Notes: a model not told the origin generated them from the letters alone. 64,000 bases of DNA from Cordylochernes scorpioides (GCA_030710605.1 CP092875.1:62834394-62898393); one strand, 5' to 3'. Shown: positions 1 through 11,099, numbered from the stretch's first letter. Translations and numbers: made by a program.

Positions 1-371
1 CACAACTAGGTATTTGATGTGAAAATATTGAGTATTAAACAATGAAATAATGTTTAAAAGAATAGTACAAAAGTTTACTTGTACTCGGATCGGATGAAAG
101 TATTAAGAAAAATGCATTTTTACATATATATGTATATATGCATACTAGCCGAATTATTCAACTTCGCTCGAGTTTTTCCAGAGTGAGTGTTTAAGCAAAG
201 AATACTTGTCTTTTGATTAATTTTGACTATCATTATTAATAGCTATGATCAAACAATTTCGTTTATATTTGCATCGTTATTCTACCCGGAAATATGTTAA
301 ATTTGCATATTCTGATTCGTTATTCTTGCAGAATAATTTGTTAACTTATCAAATTTTCATCTAGATATACA

Positions 372-590
372 TTCATGGACAATACCTAAGGAAGGGGAAA
401 GCCTTTGATGTCGCTGATCATGTTTTTTTAAAGAGACATAGGTAATTTTGTTCACACACTTGGTTATCTCGTGTCTTCAATAAAGGTCACTGTGTATCAG
501 ATATCTTTCAGAGTTATTGTCTGAATCCCGATATACATGTTAAAAAGTACAACTTCCTTAAGTTTCTCTTTAAGTTAACTTCCTAAATCT
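372..590 (-). mobile_element. Tc1/mariner-type MITE, 'GGACAAAACTTAAGG' family
   Basis: A short non-coding element of about 215 bp with inverted ends; one end reads close to CATGGACAAAACTTAAGGAAG and the other is its complement. Five related copies lie in the window (1458-1945, 23061-23166, 23424-23637, 46541-46749, 51968-52173). The shared interior includes a block around TCTTCAATAAAGGTCACTGTG. No transposase is encoded. The length and short TIRs suggest a MITE moved by a Tc1/mariner-type enzyme; that superfamily is inferred. Confidence 0.65.
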
Positions 591-880
591 AAGCTGTGCC
601 AACAAATTCACACATATCAACATATCATCTACCTGACTGACCTTCTATGCAAATCTCCGTGTTTACATAGGTGTATTTTGTGTGTATTATTTGAGAATAA
701 ATAGAATAAAGAGTCTTTTAAAACTCTAACAATATTATTTATTCTCTCTTTTTAATAATTTTCCTCGGTTATTCATTTATTCATATTGTATTTTATATAT
801 ATAACTTCCATTACATATTTCTTATTAAACAATCCCAAAGGTTTCTGGAGATGAGTTTCTTGTCACTTTGTAACAGCGTA

Positions 881-918
881 TCAAGCTTTCGGGCATCACT
901 GCCCCTTCTACAGGAGAA
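881..918 (-). repeat. Penelope-like terminal hairpin (CTGTAGAA-stem-CGAAAGC)
   Basis: On the minus strand this reads CTGTAGAAG, then a GGGC/GCCC stem closing a six-base loop, then GAAAGCTTGA. The same layout recurs with other stem sequences at 4.67-5.42 kb, 13.7 kb and 36.2 kb. It resembles the terminal hairpins of Penelope-like retroelements; the assignment rests on resemblance only. Confidence 0.4.
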
Positions 919-1457
919 CATAAATAAACGAATAAAACGTCGCCTGATGCTAATGCTAAAACGCCGCCTGATGCCTTCTGACACATATCTTATAATTATA
1001 ATTGTTTATAACACAATTCCACCTTTTTACGAATTCACAATCATATATGTAATTGCTGCATTCATCAAATTAAAGAAGTACAATTTTATATAAGAAAAAA
1101 TACTTTATATTTCAGGGGCAATAGTCTCTTCATATATTCATCAATTTTCTGCTGACATTAGATGCAATAACAAAAACATTTTGGAGGAATTGAAATCCGA
1201 GCAGGACAGCACGAGGCTTCCTATGGTAAAAACAAGGAAACAGAAGATTAATTACAGCAAAGGTCAATGTTTGACTTGACGTTTTTCACTAGTCATCGTA
1301 ATTCACAACATTGAAGGAAACTGGAGTCGTTTAAGTTGATATAGCAAGACATAAGAAAGAAAGATTCTATGGATCCTTAGCTTCTTACAAGGTGTCGCAA
1401 ATGTCGCCCAGGGAGATCTTGCCTGCACCATCATCGGGCGTGTATTTCCTTATGTAA

Positions 1458-1945
1458 CACTAATGGACAAAACTTAAGGAAATTGTACCTTTTATCATGT
1501 ATATCGGGATACAGACAATAACTCTGAAAGATATTTGAAACACAGTGACCTTTATTGAAGACATGTGATTACTGTCCTAAAAGCTTATATCCATAGTTTA
1601 CTCAAATACCATTTCTAAGATTCTACCCTTCGGTGTAGCATATAAAATAGATTGATCCTATACAGTATTAGAGCTCTAAAGAAGCGATCTGGTAGATTAA
1701 ATTGGCTACACCGCTAGGAGGGTGTACCACTGATAAGCCATGCTCTTTCAATATTTTACATCGCTGTAAGGACATTAGAAGTTTGATTTACGTGTGAAAA
1801 GAAAAACCAACGTCTTAATGTTTTCATTTGTTATATATAGATGGCACATTTTATTGTTTTGTATTAAAATTGACTTTGTCTTCTTGAAAATATACAGTCC
1901 TAGTCGACATTAAAGACTTCCCACTTCCTTAAGTTTTCTCCATAT
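1458..1945 (+). mobile_element. MITE of the GGACAAAACTTAAGG family, interrupted
   Basis: The left end (ACTAATGGACAAAACTTAAGG) and about 105 bp of interior run to about 1565. The matching right end (CCCACTTCCTTAAG) is only reached at 1919-1945. The roughly 330 bp between holds another dispersed repeat, seen also at 9363 and 10195, so this appears to be a nested insertion. Confidence 0.55.
1638..1790 (+). repeat. Dispersed repeat with nested stems (TGGTAGATTAAATTGGCT family)
   Basis: Shares TATTAGAGCTCTAAAGAAGC and TGGTAGATTAAATTGGCT with copies at 9363-9500, 10195-10330 and, on the minus strand, 24830-24935. In this copy TACACC pairs with GGTGTA and TTGGC with GCCA, giving a hairpin inside a second stem. 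No coding capacity. It is inserted in the MITE described at 1458. Confidence 0.5.
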
Positions 1946-2214
1946 GTATATACACTCAAATTGTGGCATAATTTAATTTTTGATTATGAAGATCTCGTTG
2001 CTAGAAAGTTGTTCAGTGATAGATATGAAACGCCTTTTTGTGTGCAAGCAATATTATAAAAATAATTTAAAGAAATGTATACCAAATTCAATTCTATATG
2101 TTAATCCAGCTATATATAAATATGTTTTGAATGTCAATACTTTGAGGCAATTATCCCTAGGAAGGAAATTCCGTTTTGTGTTAAAAATAAGTAAATATAA
2201 AGAAAAAGGACAAA

Positions 2215-2390
2215 AGTGAAATTGTACTGGGATCAGGTAAATAAATTACGAAAAAAAGAGGCATTGGGCCAATTCTGTGATAATTAGAAATCAACAAATA
2301 GTTGTTATATATGCCGATATATGGCGCAAGCCATCAGCAACCTTTAGTTTCAAGATAAGGAGATGCCTTTTTCTCTCTCTTTCTTTTATT
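2215..2390 (+). repeat. Foldback MITE-like family, partial copy
   Basis: Contains GGCGCAAGCCATCAG and the end AAGGAGATGCCTTTTT. More complete copies are at 8040-8235, 26160-26290, 34255-34505 and 35050-35330. Complete copies have inverted arms, begin with a small hairpin (AGTACAA paired with TTGTACT) and end in AAAAAGGCATCTCCTTAT or its complement. Confidence 0.5.
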
Positions 2391-2494
2391 ATTTCAAAAT
2401 AAATATATAAAGGTATAAACACTATATACTTGTGCATAGTATATACTTTTTGAAAATAGAGCAATCCATACTTAATTCATTAGATAATAAAAGG

Positions 2495-2660
2495 CATATA
2501 TTGGATTTGAAAAAATATTTATTTTGCCAATATTTCGGCTGGCTGAACGCCAACCTTTATCGAGGCATTACCTCGATAAAGGTTGGCGTTCAGCCAGCCG
2601 AAATATTGGCAAAATAAATATTTTTTCAAATCCAATATATGCCTTTTATTATCTAATAGT
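2495..2660. repeat. Near-perfect foldback, about 75-bp arms
   Basis: Two arms starting from AAAGGCATATATTGGAT and its complement meet at about 2570. Each arm holds a 7-bp stem (GGTTGGC/GCCAGCC at 2581-2599) followed by GAAATATTGG. Single, non-palindromic copies of one arm lie at 19463, 20282 and 42783, so this is a head-to-head dimer of a dispersed terminus. Confidence 0.8.
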
Positions 2661-3059
2661 ATATACTGTATTAATAAAAATAAATTGGAGTATTTCGAAA
2701 AATTTCTAACTCTCCCTTACTCATATTTAACTTATAAAACTGACAAAAGATAGCATTTTCTCCTCAGAATTTTTTTAAATTTTATATCTTATTTTTTTAG
2801 AATTTCACACACCCAAAAGATAATCATGTAATCTCTCTATCAATAGATGGATATGTAACCAAACAATAAGATATAGTCTTTTATAAAATTTTATTAATAT
2901 AAACTCAGAAAGAGATTGAGATTGAAACTGCTTTATTTCAATGTCCATATAAAATTATATAAGGGGAAATACAGAATAAATGTATAAAATAATTGATAAA
3001 TATATGAATGAATAGATATAAATATATAAAATAATTTATAAATATACATATATATAAAT

Positions 3060-3890
3060 ATATACAAGTCGTCATGGTGACGCCAACCTCGGGAAAGAAT
3101 CCTCCACCGATGGACTGCGAGAGTTAGATAGAGAGAGACTGAGATTAAAGAGAGAGACAGAAAAAAATGTAATATTATAAGGAATGTATTTCTTAAATTC
3201 TCATTTTTTGTTATCGATCAAAATAGATAAACAATAAGAACGTGTCTCTAATGGCATCTCTAATATTAATATATTGAGACAAATATCATACCTAATTTGC
3301 AATCCCTAATTGCATATAAGTGTTCAATTAGGGCTCTGTGTATTCCATCCTTTATTCTGAAGTCCCATGTGGCGAGGACAAAAACCTCATCAAGTTGATG
3401 ACGAAATGATTACGAATAATTTCCTAATTAAGACCATAAAAAGTATTTCCAGAGTATAAAGCCTTATTGATTAGATTAAATAATAAAATATAGAAGGCTT
3501 CGCTTAATTTGATCAAAGTAATTAATTGCTAATGCAAATTTTCTTCAAGGACGCCATGTGGTAGTCGTTATCGGTTTGGCTAATATCTGGTGTTTCTTTT
3601 GGTTGGTAATATTCTGGATTGTGGTGTCAAAATTTCTGAATATGTCACGGATTTTACCTAGTGAGTGATTTAGAATGGAAGCATAAGGTTTCCGAGGGAA
3701 TTTGAAACTATTAATCCACTTAATCTCTTTTAAAGATTGCTTGTGTGTCTGCTTATACCTAGATCAAGGTGTTATTGCTTTCAAAAATTTATGTTTAGAC
3801 ATTTCGGATAAATTGTGCTTCTATAAGGAATAAATACATAAAATAACTTGATATATTTGATCCAATATATGATTTTTGAATTAAAGATCT
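3060..3890. other. Gene-poor AT-rich stretch
   Basis: No open frame, tRNA, tandem array or recognisable element end was found here. Short GAGAGA runs occur at 3120-3165. Confidence 0.4.
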
Positions 3891-4101
3891 ATTTACAAAA
3901 ACACAGCTTTATTAAAACCACCGGTCTTATACAGATTCATCACAGGAAGAAAGGAAGCATAGATTGAGCTCCTATACTCAAAGCAGTGCAGCACCCAAAA
4001 ACAGCTTACAGGTCCGACGTATGTCTAATGGCCACACATTCCTTCGTGCATACGTCAAGGTTAGCGTATCACTGAAAGTTTAGTGTTAAATCAGCCGTGT
4101 T

Positions 4102-4215
4102 CTAGTCTTCGCTTTCTTCATCCAAATAGACCACGACATTCGGCGATTCTATTAATCTCCTCCGAATGGTGACTCCGGTCTTGTAGAAATTATATAAACC
4201 AAATAGATCTATTGA
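4102..4215 (-). pseudogene. C-terminal coding remnant ending in DEESED
   Basis: The minus strand encodes a segment reading LFGLYNFYKTGVTIRRRLIE and, about eight residues later, DEESED and a stop. The frame at 55956-56180 encodes LYKFYKAAVTVRRRLIEM, then DEESED and a stop. The two agree in frame although one carries an in-frame insertion, which argues for shared coding ancestry. Similarity continues about 200 bp past the stop (3900-4100 against 55785-55955), through CACCGGTCTTATACAGATTC to an AATAAAGC-like polyadenylation signal on the minus strand. Upstream similarity breaks at about 4215, so this is a 5'-truncated, probably retroposed copy. I do not recognise the protein. Confidence 0.45.
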
Positions 4216-4659
4216 AGATCTATTTATGAATTACTATATTTTCAAAATATAAATAACATTATTTAGATCCATAAAGGAATTTCTCTATATACGAACAAAC
4301 TAACATAAAAAGCCATTTTACAATTGCAATCCCTCTGCGCAAAAGAGCAATTTACAGCAATATCGTTCGATGAATAGTTCTTACCTCGAAGAATAATTTG
4401 TTAAATATTATTTTAAAAAAGTATTGCAACTGATTAATTCGTTTCAAATTCAACTTAGTTACCTATTGTAATTGTTACCTGGCTGTCCATAATGTAATGT
4501 TCGGATATGTGATATATGGACCGAACAAACCGATTGGCTCAAATTTAGGTACTTGGTCGATACTAATAGAACATAAAAATTGATTAAAACATTAATAACT
4601 TTGACAACATAAAAATGAATCTATAACTAGGTTTCCTTTTACGATTTACAATTATTTAT

Positions 4660-5480
4660 TTATTTTTTTCTCAAGCTTTCGGGAAAACATGCCCTGAACA
4701 AGGAGACTTAGAAGTAATACTTCCCTTCTTTTACAGCTTGTCAATATCAAAAAGGAATCTAGCGTTAGGTTTCTTTACGATTATTTTTTTACGAATAACG
4801 ATTATTTAATTTTTATTCTCAAGATTTCGGGTTAACATGCCCTGAACAAGGAGGCCTAGATGTAATACTTCTCTTCTTTTACAGCTTGTCAACATCAAAA
4901 AGGAATCTAGGGCTAGGTTTCTTTTTACAATTATTATTTTTTACAAAAATGATTATTTATTTTTTTATTTCTCAAGCTTTCGGGTTAACATGCCCTTCAA
5001 CAAGAAGACCTAAAGTAATACTTCCCTGCTTTTACAGCTTGTCAATATCAAAAAAGAATCTTGGACAAGGTTTCTTTTACGATTCTCTTTTTGCGATTTA
5101 TTATTTCTCAAGCTTTAGGGCTAATATGCCCTTCATCACGGAGACCTAGTAATACTTCTAGGTCTCCTTGTTATAGCCCATGTTAGTCCGAAAGCTTAAG
5201 AAATAAAAATATATATAAAAAGAAACCTAGACATAGATTCCTTATTGAAGTCAAAGTATAAAAGCGGGGGCTGTTAGCCCGAAAGCATGAAAAAAATAAT
5301 TGTAAATCGTAAAAGAAACCTAGTCCTAGATTATTTTTTTATGTTGACAAGTTGTAAAAGAAGGGAAGTATTACTTCTAGGTCTTTTTTTTTGAAGGGCA
5401 TGTTAACCCGAAAAAACCTTAGAAATAAAAATATAAATAATCGGAAATCGTAAAAAAGAATAATCGTAAAAATAAACCTT
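4660..5480. repeat. Array of direct then inverted Penelope-like hairpins
   Basis: Four units of about 115-150 bp, each with TCAAGCTTTCGGG-like and ATGCCC blocks and a CAAAAAGGAATCTAG block, run in one orientation from 4660 to 5150. Two to three copies follow in the opposite orientation (for example CCGAAAGCTTAAG at 5192). The centre near 5155 is a short palindrome around CTAGGTCTCC. The hairpins match those at 881, 13.7 kb and 36.2 kb. Confidence 0.65.
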
Positions 5481-5499
5481 GATTCCTTATTGTTGATAA

Positions 5500-6540
5500 C
5501 AAACTGCAAGAGAAGAATCTTTATTATAACTTATTCAAATCCTGTCAACGGTATATATAATCTACATAGAAATTTGCAGAAAGGTTCTGAAAGAATAACC
5601 TCTAAGTTATTAGTTCAATGAATTAATTCCATTTAGAAACTCGCTCACAAGATCTACCTCTGTTTCAAGAATATTTCCCAAAATATTGATTTACCTAACT
5701 GATTAAGGATTCTGAGTGTCTTCATGGTCCATTCTAATGGATAGAAAGTATAATTGATTTAGCTCCTTCAAACCTAATCTACTGCGTAAAAAGCCAACTC
5801 GAAATTTAGCTACATAGAATTATTTTAATGGAGAAAGTTTTTTTTTTTCTGTGACTTAAACATAGAATTAGACATAGCTATGCTATATTCGAGGATATTT
5901 TGTATTATTTTAATTATGTAAAACTAGTGTGCTATAGCTTTATTTCTAATAATTTGTGTTGGTAATGTGTTATATTATCAACCCCTATGTGTAGTGTTTT
6001 TATTTAGTGAGGTCACAAATGATATTTTTGCGTGTCCTAATCTTATGTGAAAAATATATTTAAAAAGGTCAGGCGTTTAATTAAAAAATGAATTGGTTTC
6101 AATAGATAAATATTTTGCTGTGTAGTATAGAGACTTAGACTGAGTATGGATGTGAAGCTAGGACCAAGGAAAATTAACTCTTTGTGTTCTGGTGTCCTAG
6201 ATAATTTCTCATCTAGGCTGATAAGAGAGGTTTGGAGACAAATTACTGAAGAATATTCTTATGAAAATTAACTAATCAAACGAAAATAGAATTTTTCAAT
6301 AATGTAATACGAGCATAATTGAAATAGATCGTCAATTTATCTTACTTTAAGAATGAAGAAGGAATTTGACAAAAAATGATTGGTTCCTTAATTACATAGA
6401 GAAGAATCTAGGATAAGAAGAAATAAAGAAAATTTCTTAGAATAAAAAGAAATGGTATTTCATGATGATCAATCATTGTATCACATAATGTTCTATTAGA
6501 ATGTGAGTATTATCTGAATTCTTTTTTTTCAAGATTTGTT
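5500..6540. other. Gene-poor AT-rich stretch
   Basis: No open frame above about 60 codons, no tandem array and no element end that I could tie to another copy in the window. Confidence 0.35.
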
Positions 6541-6565
6541 TGCTTATACACATTCATATAATACT

Positions 6566-6835
6566 TTTTATCATCCCTAGTAAACGTGGTACAGGCCATG
6601 ATAATCATTGTGGAAAGAATTTGGCGACTGATTTTATTATAAGTGCACCACGTGTCTACACATCTGAAAAGCAGTTCGACTTTTTTTACTTACATATATG
6701 CCACAGCCCCGTTTGGTTACTTGCATTTGCTAGTGGGGTTGGACTTTTGCTAGAATCGGGGGCCAATGGAGCATTTTTTTTTAATTTGAAAAAGTTTCCT
6801 ATGCAGGGTTCGATCTTAGGTTGTAGCGGATAATT
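6566..6835 (-). mobile_element. tRNA-derived SINE, reverse copy
   Basis: Reads on the minus strand from a decayed tRNA-like head through CACTAGCAAATGCAAGTAAC and GCAGTTCGACTTT-type blocks to a tail resembling CATGGCCTGTACCACGTG and CTAGGGAT. Full-length relatives at 10534, 36597 and 45586 carry a box B like GGTTCGATTCCC. The apparent 97-codon frame here is within the SINE and not a gene. Confidence 0.7.
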
Positions 6836-7078
6836 ATTCTCCAAAACACACTCTCACTATTTGTCTAATAATACATATACATTTTTTCTATTCCGAAAAT
6901 AGTGTAATATCCATATTCAAATCTATATAAAATTATAAGTTTTTATTTCCAAAGCGCTATATCCCACAAGGGATACTTGCGTCAAACAAGGAGAAAAGTT
7001 TATTTACGTAAGTTATTTACATTATTCAACGCATGAAAACATTAGAGATCCAGTTTTTGTAGAAAGTTTAGAATGTAT

Positions 7079-7335
7079 TTACAAAATGAATTGAACTTTA
7101 AATATGATTTTTTTATCGTAAATCAAATCGTTAAGTTCACAAACAACTAGTTCATTCTTCATTCTATAATCTTGAAATGTTGGGCAATCGATCAGTAGAT
7201 GTCTTGATCTTTGTTCCTCAATACCACAAAAGCAACTTGAATCCTCTACTGCCTTTATTCTATTTTAAAAACCTTTGAAATTTTCGTGGTTTGTACCAAA
7301 TTGAGTATTATAAAAATTTAGACGAAAGTATTTAG
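7079..7335 (-). pseudogene. LINE reverse-transcriptase C-terminus, zinc-knuckle-like end
   Basis: On the minus strand the frame reads FGTNHENFKGF, a TAA stop, NRIKAVEDSSCFCGIEEQ, then RHLLIDCP and continues to a stop at 7079. The spacing Cys-X-Cys-Gly, Glu-Gln, His-X4-Cys-Pro is the C-terminal cysteine/histidine motif of many arthropod non-LTR retrotransposon ORF2 proteins, downstream of the reverse transcriptase. A similar tail occurs at 63852-63998. Only the last 85 or so codons are present and one in-frame stop interrupts them, so it is a 5'-truncated dead copy. The exact clade cannot be set from this fragment. Confidence 0.6.
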
Positions 7336-7384
7336 GGATCTCTTATTATAATAATTAATATAAAAAAAGACACATATATTGTGA

Positions 7385-7565
7385 AAATTCGAAACTATTT
7401 TAGACGCGTAAGTTTCTTTTTGAAATTAAACAATTTCTACTGCCCTTACTGCAATGGAAGGACCTGACTCTACAGTGGTTATTTTTTTCATTGCAGTAAG
7501 GGCAGTAGAAATTGTTTAATATCAAAAAGGATCTTACGCGTCTAAATTAGTTTCGAATTTTCATA
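7385..7565. repeat. Foldback with about 70-bp arms
   Basis: GAAAATTCGAAACTATTTTA and TTTCTACTGCCCTTACTGCA in the left arm match their complements at 7490-7565. The spacer is about 35 bp (7461-7495). Single arms occur at 28640-28715 and 24405-24460. The element abuts AGATGGCGC. Confidence 0.75.
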
Positions 7566-8039
7566 ATAGATGGCGCGCTAGTGCATCATAACACATATAT
7601 TGTATTAAATAAAATATTATTTTGGCGAATATTGGCAAATAAATATTTTTATTCAATACAATATATGCACCTAGAAAATTTCGTGCGAATAGGATATTTA
7701 AGAATTAAGGAAGGTAGAATAATTCACGCTGAAAGACAACGATTTCAACCAGTTTTGGTTATGACGCTCTACGCCTTGCTAGAATGTTTTCAAAACAATT
7801 TATGCATTTTTATTATCTAAACATTATTTTATGTGCAAAGAAGTCACTTCTCACATTTAAAAATACATTTGAAAAATCCAATCTTTTCGTCATCACATTG
7901 TAGAACTTATATAAACGTAACTTGTGTCTGATTTTATCAAATATGAGTTTGTTGCATATTGTTTTGATATATGAATCTATGTGTTCTATGTAGATATGAT
8001 CAACATGATGTACATTTTATGAAAATTAAAAACATAAAA

Positions 8040-8235
8040 TTGTAATGGAATTAAATGAATAAATTAAGAAAAAGGCATCTCCTGATGGTGGAACTAAAAG
8101 TTACTAATGGCTTGTTCCATCTGTATTCGGCTAATTCTGGAATAATTGAAAACCAACGATCAGTTGATATTTATCCCAACAAATAGCGAAGGCCATCGGC
8201 AATTTTCAGTTTCAGAATTACCTTTTTCTCAATAA
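8040..8235 (+). repeat. Foldback MITE-like family, diverged copy
   Basis: Ends AAAAAGGCATCTCCTGATGG and ATTACCTTTTTCTC are imperfect inverted repeats. The interior shares CTAATTCTGGAATAATTGAA with the copies at 34255 and 35050. Confidence 0.5.
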
Positions 8236-8574
8236 TGTGTATTGTTTTGACGTATTTTAAAACGAAGGAGGCCCCTGTTTGCACATGAGCATCTTCTTCC
8301 CACAAAACTCCAAAAAAAAAGTATTTAATTTAAAAATAAAATTATTTACTATTTTTGAGAGAGGCCTATATCAAACACCTTTTTAACTTTTCACCAATCG
8401 TTGATTCAAATTGCAAGAAAGAAATGTTTATCATTAAATGAACGGTTAGATTTACTAAACAAATAATCACCATTATAAATATTAATCAATTAGTATTCAA
8501 TATGGTTTTTAATTTCAAAAAAGCGTCAGTTGAGAAATTTAATTAAAACCAAAAACATAAATATATTGAAATAT

Positions 8575-9265
8575 ATATTTTAAAGTTTGTTTGTGTGGGA
8601 AGATATATAGATTACAATAGAGAAAAAGAGACTTAAAGTTATAGATGTAAAATCGAAAATATAAAAGAGAGTCAAAGATTATATATATACAAACCAAATA
8701 TATATATTTTTTCATTTATAAAAAAACTGTAGTACACTAAAATCAATATACATAGAAAGATTTAACTCAAAAAGTGTGTAGCCAATATTGAAAAATGGTT
8801 AGGATAAATTATAGTAAAATATTATTGAAAACTCCTGCAGTGATTGTGGGGAACTTATTGATCGGTTTTTGTTGGCACGCAGTATCGGATGGCAATGATG
8901 AGGAAAACTGAAAAAGTTTTGGAATATTGAAGAAAATACTGATAAATGGAGAATCGTATTTGTTTGTTTTATAATAGGTTGACTATTTTCTAAAGTTTAA
9001 AATTGGCTTTATTACACCTACTTTTGAGGAGGAATATACAATTATCATATCTCTCTTAAAATATTTTTTCATTTATATTTTTTAAAGTTTGTTTATGGAA
9101 AGATGTATAAAATACAATAAAGAGAGACTTCAAGTTATAGATAAAAAATCTAAAATATAAAAATCAAATATTATATATATACAAACCAAATATATATATT
9201 TTTTCATTTATAAAAAAACTGTAATACACTAAAATCAATATACATAGAAAGATTCAACTCAAGAA
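8575..9265 (+). repeat. Pair of about 190-bp direct repeats
   Basis: The block from TTAAAGTTTGTTTGTG (about 8580-8765) recurs from TTAAAGTTTGTTTATGG (about 9080-9250). Both include ATATACAAACCAAATATATA and CACTAAAATCAATATACATA. The 310 bp between is unique and non-coding. This could be a segmental duplication or the ends of a decayed element. Confidence 0.55.
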
Positions 9266-9362
9266 ATAGATATTATATTGAAATTAGAACACAAATGTTT
9301 CTTTTATGCATAAAGAAACTTCTACTATCCTTATTGCGATGAAAGATAATCAAACCTTTAGT

Positions 9363-9500
9363 GAAGCATATATAATCAGAAAGATCGAATACAGTATTAG
9401 AGCTCTAAGAATCGGTCTGGTAGATTAAATTGACTAAAACACTGGAAAATTCACCAATAATGAGCCAAGCCCTCCGAATATTATTCTCATTGCAGTAAAG
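9363..9500 (+). repeat. Dispersed repeat (TGGTAGATTAAATTGGCT family)
   Basis: Shares TACAGTATTAGAGCTCTAAG and GGTAGATTAAATTGACTA with 1638-1790, followed by CTCATTGCAGTAAAGTCAG, which links this family to the foldback at 7385. Confidence 0.45.
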
Positions 9501-10194
9501 TCAGAGAAAATTTGTTTAATGTGTAAAATAAGCATTCGATTTTTAATGATTCCATTTGTTAAATATACATTGCGCGATATTGTCTTATAATATTGAGATG
9601 ATATATACACTTACGCTGATTTGATGCGGTATACAAAGGCTATAAATCCCAGATTTTTCTAATTTTAAAATTGTTTTTATTAAAAAAAAACATTATTTTT
9701 TTAAAAGTTGGAATACACCAATCTCGTGTTCCTCTTAAAGTATAAATAAATATTATTGAGATCAGAACACGAATGTTTTTATTTTACACATAAACTTTTA
9801 CTGTCCTTCTTGATAAGTGTTGAAGTGATTTGCAGTCAGATACCTACCTAACTGTACTGTGCCAGCTCATGCTTCCATAGCTATATGTTCACTTCAACAA
9901 CCTAGTGGCTTAAGACACCACATGTTGAGAAGTAGCTCCAAAATCAACAGCCATCTCAAATTATCTTTTGATATTTTTCACATTTCAGTCTTCCTTGGAA
10001 AGTCTTATTACTACCTTAGGTAATTTTCCATTTCATCTTTTGGAATTGCTGAACAGCCTTTTAACATTGTCTGCTTACATTGGGCTATTGCCACGTGAAG
10101 CCATCCGAATATATTATATTTGAAACATTTTTAAGTGAACGAAGATGCTAACAGAAATATCCTTCTTGAGAAAAAAGATTTTCCATATATTAGT

Positions 10195-10335
10195 GTAGCA
10201 TATATAAACAGAATCGTCGCCAATACAGTAATAGAGCTCTAAGAAGCAGTCTGGTAGATTAAATTGGTTAAACAGCTGAGAAAGTTCTCCAAAGATGAGG
10301 CAACCTTTTCATCTAACATTTAATCATCGCAGCAA
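10195..10335 (+). repeat. Dispersed repeat (TGGTAGATTAAATTGGCT family)
   Basis: Third forward copy of the family at 1638, with AATAGAGCTCTAAGAAGC and TGGTAGATTAAATTGGTT. The downstream hairpin sequence is decayed. Confidence 0.45.
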
Positions 10336-10533
10336 GGTTTTAGAGATAAGTTTTACAAGGTTTGATAAGGAAAATAAAGATGCACCGAAATGTGTTAAGC
10401 AATGAACAATTAAAACCTAACAATGGTTATTACTTGTCAAGTTATTTAGAATTGAAAATGATTTTATTGTCATGAGAGAAAATTACACAAACAAATGTTA
10501 AGAAAAAATAAAATAACAACAATAAATGGGGGG

Positions 10534-10848
10534 ATGGGGGTCGGTGGAAGGCTGGTATAAACCGTTGGTTTACGACCGCAACGACCCGGGTTCGATTCCC
10601 GCATTGGGCACTTTTTCTAATAAAAAAAATGCTTCAATGTCTCCCTATTCTCCCCCTCAAAGTCCAACCCCACCAGCGAGTGCAAGAAACCAAATGAGGC
10701 TCTGGCACATTTGTAAGTGTAAAGTCGAACTGCTTTTCACGTGTGTATATATGGAGTGCACTTACAGTAAAAGCAGTCGCCTTCTTCTACCCACCATGAT
10801 TATCATGGCCTGTACCACGTGTACCTGGGATAAGCAAAAAAAAAACTA
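10534..10848 (+). mobile_element. tRNA-derived SINE, near full length
   Basis: The head reads GGGGTCGGTGGAAGGCTGGT, then a box-B-like GGGTTCGATTCCCGCATTGG at about 10588. The body follows (AGTCCAACCCCACCAGCGAG and AGTCGAACTGCTTTTCACG) and then a conserved tail (GGCCTGTACCACGTGTACC) ending in poly-A at about 10840. Box B is a polymerase III promoter element, so a tRNA-derived SINE is the simplest call. Other copies are at 6566(-), 23663, 26370(-), 36597 and 45586. Confidence 0.8.
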
Positions 10849-10916
10849 CAATAAATTAATATAAATATGCATAATATTAGTAAATTAAATTTTATTGCCA
10901 TCTATCGTTAAATTTT

Positions 10917-11090
10917 TACACAAATAAATTTACTGGCAATGCGTTTCTTTTAAATATCATCAACTATTATCTCTACAGACCTTACTGCAATGATATGAGT
11001 TATTGAATGAGTAGTAAGTAGTAAGGTCTGTAGAGATAATATTTGATGATATTTAAAAGAAACGCATTGCCAGTAAATTTATTTGTGTAA
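10917..11090. repeat. Foldback with about 75-bp arms
   Basis: ACACAAATAAATTTACTGGC, GCGTTTCTTTTAAATATCAT and CTACAGACCTTACTG are mirrored by their complements up to 11090. The short spacer centres at about 11000. The arm core (TTACTGCAATGA) links it to the foldback at 7385. Confidence 0.8.
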
Positions 11091-11099
11091 AATGCATAA

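Noticed and set aside
2550-2620. Rho-independent terminator
   Set aside because: The sequence is eukaryotic and the hairpin is part of a dispersed repeat family.
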